NCBI RefSeq assembly: GCF_001625215.2
Contig: NC_030384.2
Location: forward strand, 46,286,390-46,350,389
From: Daucus carota subsp. sativus
Taxonomy: Eukaryota; Streptophyta; Magnoliopsida; Apiales; Apiaceae
Direction: 5' to 3'
DNA: 64,000 nt
Shown here in pieces: positions 24,141-36,418 of this stretch. How positions within the stretch are numbered: position 1 is the first letter of the stretch; every line of letters begins with the position of its first letter. A program made the translations under genes and the position numbers. The notes below the pieces were generated by a model, which was not told the origin of the DNA, made no database searches, and worked only from the letters and a program-made list of their open reading frames with translations.

Positions 24141-25639
24141 TTTTTAAAGAATAGTGAATACACAAAAAAATTGTATATTGTCTAATTGTATAATGAATAC
24201 ACAAAAAAATTGTATATTTGTCTAATTGTATGATGTAGATTTTTGTTGTATTATGTGTTGTTCACTTATTTTACTCACATATATTGTGCATATTTTTTAT
24301 ATAGGGTCTGATAAAGGCAGTGGGAGAGATTATGCCAGAAGCTGAACATAGAAATTGTGCTAGGCACATCTATGCTAACTTTAAGAAGAAGTGGGATGGA
24401 GCTCAATATAGGAAGTGGTTTTGGGTTGCAGCCAAGAGTAGCACCAAGGCAGAATTTGGTAAGGCTATGTCTTCAATCCTAACATTGTCTAAGAATGCAC
24501 ATAAATGGCTAATGATACATGATCCTAATGTATGGAGTAGAGCATTTTTTAGTACTACCACAAAGTGCACAAATATTGAGAATAATATGTGTGAGGTATT
24601 TAATGGTTCGATTTTAAGTGCTAGGGATAAATTGATTATTCATTTGCTAGAGGATATTAGGAGGGCTTTGATGGATAGGAAGGAGAGAAATTCGGCAATT
24701 GTGCTTGCAAATGATTCAGACCCTATTTGTCCTAGAATTCGAAAAAAACTAGAGGATCATAAACAAGTCTATAGATACTGGAATCTAAAATATAATGGGG
24801 AGGGCATGTTTGAGGTTTATATTGGGCCAACTTGTGGTTATGTAGTGAATATGAAAGAGTGTACATGCACTTGTAACATGTGGAAGCTTAGTGGTATACC
24901 ATGTGTGCACGCTATCAGCGCTATATACTATGGAAATGGGAATCCAGATGATTATGTAGATGCATGTTATATGAAGGAAACATATAGGCAGACATATAGT
25001 GGTTATTTGCAACCAATGGAAGGCTCCAACATGTGGCCTGAGAGCAGTATAAATCCTGTGCTCCCACCTGTCGAAAGAAGAATGCCAGGCAGGCCAAAGA
25101 AAGCTAGAAGAAAGGAATTTGGTGAAGATGTTGGCACCAGTAAAAAACAATGTGAAGAAACAATGAGAGTTAGCAGGAAGAAGTTACAAATGACATGTAG
25201 TAATTGTGGAGGATCTGGACATAATAAGAAGACCTGTAAGAATCCAACTAAAGTTGTGAACTCTCAACCAAAGAAGAATCGGGGTAGGCCAAAGGTGGAG
25301 AAGCCAACTACATCTGTTGCTCCAAAGAAAAGGCAGGTGAAAAAATACACCAACATGGGAGCTGGTTTATACATTGATCTCAAGACTGGCAAAACCTATT
25401 TAAATGTAAGTTTATATGTTTATACATTGAACATGTGAAGTTAATCATTTTCCTGAGTTGCTAACTCCCGCAAAACCACTCGGTTTTAGTATTCTGATTT
25501 TTTTTTATATGAATAATCACAGGGTTTCTTGATACAAAGTGGACAAGCACCAAGTCATGGTGGTGAATCTTCAAATCCTGCTACTGTTATTTTATCTCAA
25601 GATGGTCCTTCCGCCACACAATCCAATGAAATGGAATAG
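21838..25639 (+). pseudogene. MuDR-type transposase with a single-base frameshift
   Basis: Coding segments are 21838-23437 (with one extra base), 24305-25405 and 25523-25639. After correcting one G they total about 938 codons. The N-terminus resembles the PB1-like/acidic region of plant MuDR proteins. Then come the MULE DNA-binding domain (VGMKFANHLQLKHAI), the transposase core with candidate D, D, E codons at 23222 (GLDGCW), 23426 (SDQQ) and 24593 (NMCEVFN), a SWIM zinc finger (CTCTC, then IPCVH) and a CCHC knuckle (CSNCGGSGH then C). The frame breaks in a 7-G run at 22560-22566, where TGA follows at once. With six Gs the frame continues as EGGENINVQP. The intron 23438-24304 carries a (TA)n array. 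It is either inactivated by a 1-bp insertion or affected by a homopolymer sequencing error. Confidence 0.9.
24096..24139. repeat. (TA)n microsatellite in the transposase intron
   Basis: About 22 TA units lie within the intron at 23438-24304. Confidence 0.9.
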
Positions 25640-25779
25640 AATTGATATTATGATGATGTAATTATTGGTTTTTGAATCATATTTTGTGATACTTTTGTCA
25701 ACTTTGCTTGGTACTAATTTAAATTTTAAAATTTATTTATTGAATTTAAAAGCACTCCTAGCACTATTTTTTGTAATTT

Positions 25780-25950
25780 ATAGCTATCTAAACCTGTTAA
25801 AAAATTAAAATGAAATTTTAAAAATTAAAATGAAATTTTAAAAATATTTTTGGTAATTTATAGCACTCTAAACCTATTAAAAAATTAAAATAAAATTTTA
25901 AAAATTAAAATGAAATCTAAAAATGAATTAAACAAATAAAATGAAATTAA
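25780..25950. repeat. Subterminal short repeats of the MULE
   Basis: Two degenerate copies of an approximately 90-bp AT-rich unit (TTTATAGC, then CTAAACCT, then TTAAAAAATTAAAAT), each containing AAATTAAAATGAAATTTTA doublets. They lie between the transposase stop and the right TIR. Confidence 0.6.
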
Positions 25951-26215
25951 GAAAATTAAAATAAAATTTAAGCTGCAAGATGGTTATTTTGGCAAATTTA
26001 TAAACTATTCATATTTAAGTCTGCCACCTGGACTAACTAATTTAAAGTTGGGTGTGCCATGTCAGCCTTGGTTAACCATAGTTAATTGTATAATCCTTTT
26101 TCCGCATAATTTAATAAAGTTCGCCGGTTAAACATGTGAAATAAAAATCATATTGGTTATTTTGCAAATTAAAGAAAAAGTTGTTGGTTTTTTTGGCAGT
26201 AAACTCGTTATTATA

Positions 26216-27961
26216 TCATCATTATTGTAATATAAAATTAGCGCAAGATTAGTATATACTCGTATTGGTATTAAATATAAAAATTTTATTATATTAAAGT
26301 ACTCGCGAATACGAATCCAAAGAGATCACTCACGACTATACTTTGTCATATAGATTAGACGTAAATTAGTAATTAGTCTCATGAACAGTCCCAACATATT
26401 AAACGAGAAAAGAATAAAGAAACGGAAGGAGTATCTATAAATTTAATTTGATAATATTGTTATAGCACACCATCATTAAACATGTCACCCGCCAGTTCAA
26501 ATGAATTTATATGCGGGTCACCTAATTAAGTACCGGAAGTATTGGATAGGTGTAAGGATCAAGTTTCATACATAGATTGATTTAACAAAAGCAGCAGTAG
26601 CAGCAGATAATTAAAGTTGAGGAGCAAGAAGATCCGAGACAAATATTGGGACCATTTGATCAGCCTGCCGAGTGTTATTAAAATATTTAATTTATATAAT
26701 TTACAAATTATTGGAGTTTTAATAAGTTTACTTAGATTTGTAAATTTAAATGATTGAAATTATATCTAAGAAAAAACTAATTTTCTGACTTCCCAGTTGC
26801 GCTTCTTTATATAAGCTCCTTTATGCAAGCGCGTCAACAGAAGAAAAAGCTCATTTTTTATCCAAAAAATCCCACGCACATTGAACAAGACGAATTAGCC
26901 TCGCACGATGCAAGAGTATTGTTATTGGACCTGAGCTGAGGAAAACGTAATTGCACGATGCCCAAATTTTAATATTGCACTTTTTTACGTAGGAATTGTT
27001 CATTTACTGTGGTTGGGATAAATATTATTAATGTGCACAACATTTTCATTTGGGTATTCTAAGCAAACAAATTAATATATAATAACCAAAAAATCTATAA
27101 CTTTACGCCTCACGTAGTCACGTTATCTAAAACTAAAAGTTTCTTAATCTGTAACATAGGAGCTCAAAATAATTTTTCCAAATAAAGGTTGTTCGCATTG
27201 ACAAGGACCGTACAGCACATGTTAAGATGAAGCACGGAAACACATAATTATTCCATCCGCAATTTTGGATGGCTTGCTTTGTTCAACTCAAGCAAGAGAT
27301 AAGAGATTGTTTAAAGGGACAAGAAACATTTAGCTCACCCAACTTATTGGAGAAAGGGGCAAAAAAGGACTGATATTATACAACTTCCACGCTAGTTAAA
27401 TGTGATCCGGTCATCTGGTTAAATGTGACGGATTAACACATTATTCAGCCAAGTTAGCTCAGAGGACACTTACTGATCATAAATACTAGCTGTAACACAA
27501 CCAAGATTAATCCATAATTTTAAGATATGTCCTTGGTCAGGACTAGCTATGTACGCAAATCACACCACTCCTTACACCAGTTTTTTCCTGTTTCCGAACT
27601 AGCCTACACACTCCTGTCATGCATTCTGTTTTCTTAGAAGACACAACTAGCCATCATATCTGAAGATCGCCAGATTCACTCATACAACAAAATCACCACA
27701 TTCAGCTGAAGCAAGAGCAAAGCAAGATAGTCATCATAGAAGGCACCCAATTTGGTTCATAGGAATAACTTGTAGTCTTTTAGACACCGGTTTAAAAATA
27801 AAACATCATTTTAAAACATCTCTACACATTCAAAATTTGCACCCATGGAATTGGCTGGTAATAAATATAGCAGCAATTTTATTTAGCTAAGCGAGTTGCA
27901 GAGAAGAAAAAGTCCGAGGTTGTGGCTACCTATCACTACAGCCAAGACTGTTGATCCAGGC
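26216..27961. other. Intergenic DNA right of the MULE
   Basis: No coding pattern. A single Stowaway-like terminus (GAAACGGAAGGAG followed by TA) ends at 26431 without a recognisable partner, so it is at most a remnant. The right part holds the phosphoglycerate mutase 3' UTR. Confidence 0.5.
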
Positions 27962-30900
27962 CTAATTGTCAACAACCTCAATCAAGGTCGTCTCATAGTC
28001 ACTGGGCGCCACAAAACCATGTAAATTCATCACTGTTGCTGCCACATTGGCAAGCCCGCCTTGAGGGACATCCTTGCGGAATTTGACACCTGGTGACAGT
28101 CCAGGACCACCAATTGCAACAGGGACCTAAAGATGAGAAAAATACTTATAAGTAAACAACTGTAAATGCAACAGAGAAGACCACTGGTAGAGCTAAACCA
28201 GAAAAATGATCAAGTATTAGCATTACAAGACAAACAATGACTATGCACTAGATGAACTCAGTGATTTGTAATTACTTACACTTACACAGGTGACAACCTG
28301 CTTTTTGTCATAATGACAAGTCCCTAGTACATTTTTTCCAACAAGACGTAATAGCTCTCTGATTGAACTAGATTCTGATTTATTATTATTTCTGACAAAT
28401 AGTGCAATAGAAAAATTTATCATTTGCAAACAATACTCGTTTGGTACTCGAGAGTTTGTCACCCTCTTGTAGAAAACCATTTTTGGATTTCTGTTGAAAT
28501 AGTGAACACATAACAAGTTCAAAAAGATTAAGCCCTTACTGGTTCAAGAGTGTGAGAAGTAAGTATTGAAACTTTTCCATCTTTATCAAGAAGTGGTTCC
28601 CCCTTCTTGTCTCTCTTCACCATGTCCTCTGCATTTCCATGGTCTGCAGTCACAACATATATTCCACCCACTTGCTCAACCGCATCAAGGATAATCTGCA
28701 CAATTATTACAATTAAACTCAGTAACAAATTATTGTTTGACATGTGACTACCTAGCTTGTATACGATCCCAAAGCGAAATACAAGTAATTTATGGAAAAT
28801 GCAAGGTCCTCCAGGTTATGTGCCCCCTGCTCTGGTAATTTGTTCTCTATGCATCAAACATCAATCTACATTATATTATCAACTACTACATTCATAAAAT
28901 TTGTCAATGGTATAAAATGCATAGTCAAGTTCATGGCCATGGTAGTAAAAGATGATACTACAAAGTTCCCTAAATTTATTAAGGTGGATATTTACAGTCC
29001 ATTAAATGGTTGAATAAAGAATATATCTTCAGATCTAATTCATGGAGCCGAAAAAACATAACAAAAAAGAAAAGGAAGGGAATAACGCCAAGAGAAGTCA
29101 AGTTAAAGGTATTCTAAAAGCTTAATTCAAATGTATCTATAGAAATACAGATACCTTAACCGCTTCGTCAGCAGCTTTGCAAGCAACAACTGTTGCTTCA
29201 ATGTCACCTGTATGCCCCACCATGTCTCCATTTGGGAGGTTAACACGTACCTGATACAAATTATATTAATAGAATAATTAGGTCACTAATATAAACAGTG
29301 TTTGTGGGAAAGCATATCTTGCAGGCCAAATGACAAGCATAGGTCCAAAAGGTTACCTGATGGAATTTACGGCTAAGGATAGCATCCCTTGCCTTCTCGG
29401 CAATCTCCAAGGCCTTCATCTTGGGTTGGACATTGAAGGTAATCCCAACATCACTTTGAATTTCAACATATTCTTCCATCTCTGCATTGAAATATCCAGA
29501 GCGGTTTCCATTCCAGAAGAAGGTAACATGACCAAATTTAACAGTCTCACTGATCCAATAAAATAACAGGATAACGTGGTTAATACATTGAATCAGTTTT
29601 AATCTTTTCATATATAGGAAGAGGAGTTGGTCAATTGATTGCAGATACAGTAAAATAATATAATGATTCAAGTTTGAGTAACTAGCAAAGTAGTTGGGAA
29701 AAAATAATCATCAAACAGAGATGTTATGTATACTTTAAATTAACACACTTGACACTTCACACATAAATACAAAGGTTATCGATTTCCTTGCACCTTTTAA
29801 GCTGTGTCATTATGAGAGTAAATCTCATTATGCAACTTCAGGCTTCATCTCTCTTTCACTTATTTTCGAGTTTACACATACTCCACTACATCACAGTTCC
29901 ACTTACAGAATGCTTACCTTCCCCACTCAATTTCATTGTCTACACTGTTGTGACTGCTGGAATTGTGACTACTCTATATACGCTACACGTTGAAGTCTAA
30001 ATAAAGACATAACTTTAATTTTTTTATAGTTTTACAGTTATTTTTTACCCCATATAATAGCGTTTTTCTTAGTAAAAACATGTACTAGTATTTAAAATGA
30101 AAAGAGACGATGATCTTAATAAAACACATTGTTCAGATTTTTGATGTGCACTCTAGTTCGAAGAGGACCATAGCCTTCAGAGTTTCTAACATATGATAAA
30201 ATCAATTTTGAAAGTTAAACCAGCCAGAGTATGAAATGTGTTAATGGGCATGCACTATGCCACCACACTAGTATATCTTGTACAGAAGGGTGTGCCGTAG
30301 ACGTGTGTACTTGTAAGTGGGAAAGACAACAGCACCAGAGTAAAATTGAAAACAGTAATAGACAGGAGAAACATGGTCGGGAAACGAACCTGCAAGCATA
30401 TGTACGGACACCATTATGCGTCAGGTATTCGCCAGATGTTCTATCTATCTCTGGAGGAGAAACAAGGTAGTGACTTGGCAGCTTAAGCTCTCCATCATAC
30501 TGAAGCATCCCAGCATAACGAATTTTAGGAACTCGAACTCGATCAAATTTATCAAAGTTCTCATATTCAAATGCCTTGGCAGCCATCACCATACGATCCG
30601 CTCTGTAATTAAAAGTCACCACAGCATCTCCATCAACAATGGGTCCGACTGCCTTGTTATTTTCATCTACTATAACAAACGGAGGTAGATACTGATCATT
30701 AGCATTAGGTTCTGCTCTTAAAGTTTTGATAGCTTCAAGGGCACTCTTAAATTTGTGTGGTGCTTCACCAAGAACTTGTGCCTCCCATCCTCTTTTTACA
30801 ACATTCCAGTCATTCTGTAAAAAAACCGCTCTTGTAGTTTCAGTTGCTCTGTTAGAAAGGTAAATCAACTAGCATCTGAACTATGCATACCACATAGGAG

Positions 30901-32472
30901 GGACTACTCAGCAACAGATACAAGAATTTGTGTGCAGAGTACAAATAACAGAATCGACTATTCGGTGGCAGAGAATCACAGCTCCAAAAATATCACTGAT
31001 AAAAAATATAGTCTCCAGGTAAAAGAAAATGGAAGTCATAGCAGTTTGAATTGCTAAATAGAGTATCCTAATTAACGCTTCATAATTATTATATGCAGGA
31101 CCTTTGCAAAATGATGTACAACATACACTTCCATTATTTGTAAATAAAGTCAAAATAAAATTTGCAAATAGCCTGCTAATGTGACATTTGGTTTTACATC
31201 TACTAGATTCCGGGAGGGTTGAATAAAACAAAACTTCACACAATTTATCTACCTCATATCGATCCATTGTAACGTGCATCCGACCTCCACCCGAGGCGAT
31301 CTTTGCATCGACGCCTTTCTCACGTAACTGGGTTAGATCATTCTCAATAGTTTCAACAAAGCCAACACTTGAACCATCCGAGACATCACGGCCATCAGTG
31401 AGAACATGAATGCGGATTCTTTTAGCACCATGCTGGGCAGCACCTTTCAGCAACAACTACATTAAGAAGACAGAATCTTTCAGTAATTTCTTAAATTTGC
31501 ACACATATAGACGATCAAGACGTCATCAGATAAAATAAAATTGCAAGTTAAATGTATATATACCTGCAATTGGTCAAGCCTGGAGTGGACGCCGCCATCA
31601 CTCAACAGTCCAATGAGGTGCAATGTGCCACTTGCAAAAGATTCCTTAATGTACTTGAAGCCATCTCCTTCAAAAATCTTGCCAGACTCGAGTGCGAGGT
31701 CGCAGAGCTTTGCACTGTAAACAAATTCCCAATTTTAGCAAACTCACATCATTAGTACTTCGAGAAATCATCAAAACCAGTCTTATCTTCCAATTAGTAG
31801 TGCAGCTAAAGATTCAGTGAACAAAAACATAACTATGAATTATGATCATTCTCCAGCACAGAAAAGTCTGCCAAAGCTTTCGTTCCAAATTCGAACATTA
31901 TTATCAATCTCAACCAAACTACATTAGCATCTCCGATTCAATCTTCTACTTATAATACATTATATCAAAACTGTAAAAACAAACAGAAAGCTAAAATATA
32001 CAAAAGGAAGAAGGGCTAATTACCCTTGAGCAAAAATGCGACCAGCACCAAGAGCATTATGACCGACCTCACTGTTACCCATGTCATCATCGGTAGGAAG
32101 CCCCACAGCAGTCCCATGCGCCCTCATCAATCTCCATTTATCAGGTGCACCCTTCAAATCAAACAGACCAATCAGACTATTTACGACGAAAACAGATCAA
32201 TTACAGGGAGAGGGGGGAGGGGGGGGGGGAGAGAGGGAGGAGAGGGAGAGAGAGAGGGAGAGGGAGAGGGAGGGAGGGAGGGAGAGGGAGAGAGAGAGAG
32301 AGAGAGAGATGAGTGTTACATTTTTGAGGGAATCCATGGTAGGAGTGTCGGCAGTAGCGATACAATTGTACTTATTAGGTTTAGCTTCACCCCATCCATC
32401 CAAAACCACCATAGCCACGATCTTGCCCTTGGGTAGTTTGGGGTGATCCTCCAATTTCCATGTGCTACCCAT
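27962..32472 (-). CDS. iPGAM: 2,3-bisphosphoglycerate-independent phosphoglycerate mutase, 9 exons
   Basis: Exons on the minus strand: 32472-32320, 32151-32024, 31714-31564, 31456-31253, 30814-30390, 29549-29357, 29250-29155, 28695-28540 and 28126-27962, giving 1671 nt or 556 aa, the usual length for the plant cytosolic enzyme. It interconverts 3- and 2-phosphoglycerate in glycolysis through a phosphoserine intermediate and needs divalent metal. Visible active-site motifs are LDGWGE (Asp25), [17 protein letters not shown] (catalytic Ser78), [24 protein letters not shown] and TADHGNAED (His469). No plastid transit peptide is seen. I chose the ATG at 32472 because plant orthologues begin MGS; an in-frame ATG lies 24 nt upstream (32496). 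The 5' splice site of intron 1 is followed after a few bases by a 105-bp pyrimidine tract on the sense strand. Confidence 0.96.
32205..32309. repeat. 105-bp pure purine tract (GA/GGGA-rich) in iPGAM intron 1
   Basis: An unbroken purine run made of GGGA, GA and G blocks ends in (GA)n. On the gene's sense strand it is polypyrimidine and starts about 10 nt after the intron 1 donor. Long homopurine tracts can form triplex DNA. Confidence 0.93.
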
Positions 32473-34048
32473 ATCTATGTAGTATGTATCTGTCACGAAA
32501 TCTGATGAGATAAAAAAAAAAAAAAGAGCAGAGGAGAACAGAGACGTAGGTTAATTGAGATTTTTCAGAGGCTGACGAATAAAAAGATGATCAACAGAGC
32601 GAGGAAATGAAAGACTTGGCATCCACACCACTACCATAGCTCACGGAAGACACGCGTCCCTGGACGTTTCATGCATGTTCTAGAACCTTCAAACAAATAT
32701 TATGGGCCAGGCTCAAGTCCTCGCGAATTTTATACCCGGTCTCTCTCTCTCTCTCTTCTTATTCCGTCAAAATTTAAAATACTGAAACTTGAAATCCGAA
32801 TTTTAAAAATTCTTAATTAAAAAATGAGTGAATGTATTAAAAATAAAAAATATAGACAATTCATTAAAATTTCTTAAACCTTTATCTAGTTATTGAATTT
32901 CTTTATATTTAACCTAAATTATGTGAATTTGATTCGGGTTGTGTCGAGTTTTATACTAGTTAAGATGACAATCAAACATAATCGCTACAACATAGAGTAA
33001 CATATAAATGTGTCAAATCAAAATTTAATTATACAATTGGTATAGTATGCAAGCTTTACGTCTTATTATAATTTGATTGAACGAATCACTTGAATAGTTA
33101 TTGATTATGTAAACTTTCATATATAAATTATATTATACTGATTTGTGTTATAAAAATATATTTATATTACAGTAAGATATCATTGTCACTGCAGTTTTCT
33201 TTAAAGGAAATTTATGATTAATAGTTTGATAAAAAAAAAACAAATATGCTAAAATAAAAAGGTTAAACTATTAACTAGAATAAATATATAAAAAGAAATT
33301 TTGTAAATGAGATATGTGTGCTCGCACAGGTTTAAAACTAGTTTGCACCTTATTTTGTTAAACATGATTTATAATTTGATTCGATTTCCACATTTTTTAT
33401 TTTAAACATGGATTAGTATTTCTCTCAAATTTTCTTCAAATTTTACTCAAGAAAAAGTATGCTGATATCTTTTTCGAAACATGGATTAAACACGAAAATT
33501 TATTTATTTATTTTTCGAAAAAGCGTTCACAACAAGATTTTTCGACTTTTTCAGAAACTTCTCAAGAAAAACTATGCTAATAATCTTTTTAAAAAATATA
33601 TTGAAGAAAAATTAGCGCAAACTTTTTAAAGAAATTTTCTCTGAAGTTTCTTGAATTGTTTCGAAAAAGAAATTCAGTGAGGTTTCCATTTTTTTTTTAA
33701 AAGTCTCCCAAAAAATAAATTAAATGTCATAAAGTACATAAATCACATTTTTGATTGGATTTTTTTTGTGATTATGAGCAAAGTCAAACACTAAATTTTA
33801 TAAGTTTAATTCATTTTGACTGACTTATACTCCTATTTTTTTAAATAATGGAAGACTCCTGTATATACAAGAACTACATTAATCAACTTATAAAATTTAA
33901 TTTTTATTATGTGATCATAAACAATAGACAAATCATTTTTGTTTTGACAAATTTTTATTTTAACTTTATATTTTTTGAGAAACCATGTAACCACTGCACG
34001 CAGGTTTAAGCTAGAGAGTCAATGGATGTGTGTTATTCCTAACTAATA
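32473..34048. other. Promoter side of iPGAM and AT-rich intergenic DNA
   Basis: It includes the 5' UTR and promoter of iPGAM, a short CT run near 32741-32757 and AT-rich DNA with several T-rich imperfect repeats (TTTTCGAAA, TTTCTTCAA types) at 33460-33700. No gene is recognised. Confidence 0.5.
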
Positions 34049-34299
34049 CTCCCTCCGTCCCAGTCAATAGTATACATTGGGGGACGGGGGCGCGGCATGG
34101 ACTTTAATGCTTCAATATAGTATAGTTCTGTAGATTATTTTTAAAATTTTCATTTTCTGTATAAAAGTATAACATTTATATTTTTATACAAAAAAAGAAA
34201 ATCTTAAAAATAAGTTGTAGAACTATGTTTTATAAGTGCTTTAAAAAGCGTGTCGAGCAATGAAAAAAAAACGTATACAATTGACTGGGACAGAGGGAG
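34049..34299. mobile_element. Stowaway MITE (251 bp)
   Basis: It begins CTCCCTCCGTCCCAGTCAAT and ends ATTGACTGGGACAGAGGGAG. TA dinucleotides flank it at 34047-34048 and 34300-34301. The TIR and TA duplication are typical of Stowaway (Tc1/mariner). Confidence 0.9.
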
Positions 34300-34301
34300 T
34301 A

Positions 34302-34498
34302 TACTTTCTCGGCCACAGTTAACTTTATATATATTTTACCGACACGTATTTCAATATTTTTATAAAATATAATTTTATAATTTTTTTTATATGAAAAATG
34401 AGATGTTAAATATTTATTCAAGAAAATAATCTTAAAAAAAAAAAATTACAGATATATTTTACGAGACACCTGATGCATATAACTCCGGGACGGAGGGA
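34302..34498. mobile_element. Degenerate second Stowaway-like MITE
   Basis: It abuts the previous element and shares its TA. The right end AACTCCGGGACGGAGGGA followed by TA is well preserved. The left end CTTTCTCGGCCACAGTT is a decayed version of the complement. Confidence 0.6.
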
Positions 34499-34609
34499 TA
34501 ATGGTTTATGTGTTCAACATTGTCGAGTCCAATGGTTGAACCAAACACTCTTAAGATTAAGTAGCTGATGCGTGTTTTCTTACAAACTTGAGTGAGTGAA
34601 AGAGTATAA

Positions 34610-36030
34610 GAGCAAATTCAACAGTATCCTAGTTAAAACCCTAGATATAATATAAAAAATTATGTCCTAGTAGTTTAGGACATATTCTACTAATTTCAAC
34701 TCCAACAATGTGCCTTATTTTCATTATATGTTTAATATTTTGTTATTAAAAGTTCACTTTCATCATTAAAAAATAATATTAAATAGAGAGAAAGAGAGTG
34801 TTGGTAAGAATTTATTATAAAATATGAGATAGGGCAAGGAGAGAGTGCCTCAAAAATAGGGCTTGATAGAGTTGTCCTAGTGATATAGAGCATCAAATTT
34901 TTTCATCAAATACTAGGGCTGAGCAAAAAACCGAATAAAAACCGATCCGAAACCGAAACCGGTAAAAACCGGTTAAAACCGAGCCGCAAATAACCGATCC
35001 GAAACCGAAACCGAAAATTAAAAAACCGAGCCGAGTTCATGGGTTCGGTTCCGGTTATTGGTTAAAACCGAACCGGAAAAAACCGAACCGAACCGATTAT
35101 TTAAATAATAATAAAAATAAATAATATAAATTGTAGATTTACTCCAGATTTTAGCATAATTTGCATAAATATGAGGATTTTCTAGTTTTGCGGCAAATTT
35201 GAGGATTTTCTATTTTGCATCAATCCACTTATGTCTCTGTTTTGCAGCAATTCACTTATGCCGTATAGAGTTTTACAAGTCTGAAGTCAGTTTTAATAAT
35301 TGGTTCAGTAGCCTTAAATAATTGGCTCATCTGCTTCTTTCAGTTTTCCGTAGCAAGCTGGGGAGTAAGGGTAATGAAATTCTCAAATTAAATCAGCTTA
35401 AATAAAAGAATGCAGTAGATAACTTTGCATTGGTCCAATTCTCTTCGACTGTTCACATTTTGATTACAACACTCTATGCTCTTTCTCAACATGCTTTTTT
35501 AGAAGATCTGTAGATTCAAAAGATTTTACTCTAAGCACAAAAGACATGCCTTCAGGCTTCAATCAGGCCATATCAGTATCTCCAAAAAAAAAAAACTCAC
35601 TAATTAGTTACTGGCTAGTTACACATCCAGTGTCCACACAAGGAGATTACTATTTTGCATATACTCTTTCTCAAAGTTTACTAAGTTACAGTGTATAAAA
35701 CTTGAACCTAGAATATACTCCTATTATTTGTGCTAAACGATCGACTCTTGTATTAATTATTATGTATGAATTGCGCGCATTAATTTATCTTGTTTGTATA
35801 TTATTTTTATCGGTTTTGTAACCGAAACCGAGCCGATTATAACCGAACCGGGGTTTTTTAAACCGTAACCGAAACCGACTCCGAACCGGCGGTTGCGGTT
35901 ATTGATTTTAAAAACCGAAGATATATGGTTCCGGTTCCGGTTTTATCCAAAAACCGAGCCGAACCGGCCCATGCTCTCCCCTATCAAATACCCTATAGGA
36001 CACTAAATAGGGCAGCTGTTGGACTTGCTC
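34610..36030. mobile_element. Tourist/PIF-Harbinger MITE split by an hAT insertion
   Basis: The left end is GAGCAAATTCAACAG and the right end is CTGTTGGACTTGCTC, matching inverted repeats with two mismatches. TAA duplications lie at 34607-34609 and 36031-36033. Without the nested hAT and its duplicated target the MITE is about 343 bp. Confidence 0.85.
34914..35983. mobile_element. Non-autonomous hAT element (1070 bp) nested in the Tourist MITE
   Basis: It starts TAGGGCTGAGCA and ends TGCTCTCCCCTA (imperfect TIR). A perfect 8-bp duplication TCAAATAC lies at 34906-34913 and 35984-35991. Subterminal AACCGAAACCG arrays on both sides are in inverted orientation, as in the hAT element at 7047. No transposase frame is seen inside. 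Confidence 0.9.
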
Positions 36031-36418
36031 TAAAGCCCTACCAGAATTGTAAGCTAGAAGCGGGTAAAGTAGAAGTATATTAGGTAGCATGCAATACCCA
36101 TCGCCACCTACTCCTGGGAATAATAGGTGTAGGCCCATACATCATTGATCATTCCCCCGATTCGAACCCCCCTTATTTTTGAAATTTCGAAAACAAAGTG
36201 GAGCCAAGCGGACGCACTGTCGTTGTTCACTTTCAAATATCTTTTCAATTACTAATAATTTAAATAATGAATTTATATTCCCCCCAAAATCAAGGAAATG
36301 TAGGGTTTTGTAACTCCCATTCGTAAATTCAAATTAATGCTCACATCACATATACATTCACGCAGGTGATATGTTATGCTCCTGGCCTGAATTCTTAGCT
36401 CTCTTCTACCGATCTACT

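Larger units (their letters stand above)
21349..26206 (+). mobile_element. Complete Mutator-like element (MULE), 4858 bp, 9-bp TSD
   Basis: The left end GAGCTTACTGC and right end GCAGTAAACTC open TIRs of about 125-140 bp; inside, AACTTTTTCTTTAGTTTGCA and its complement are plainly visible. A perfect 9-bp duplication GTTATTATA lies at 21340-21348 and 26207-26215. The element carries one transposase gene read left to right with a 5' UTR intron (21717-21831). The sharp ends and exact TSD suggest relatively recent insertion. Confidence 0.95.

Noticed and set aside
26400-26433. Stowaway right end (GAAACGGAAGGAG TA)
   Set aside because: No matching left end was found nearby, so it is not listed as an element.
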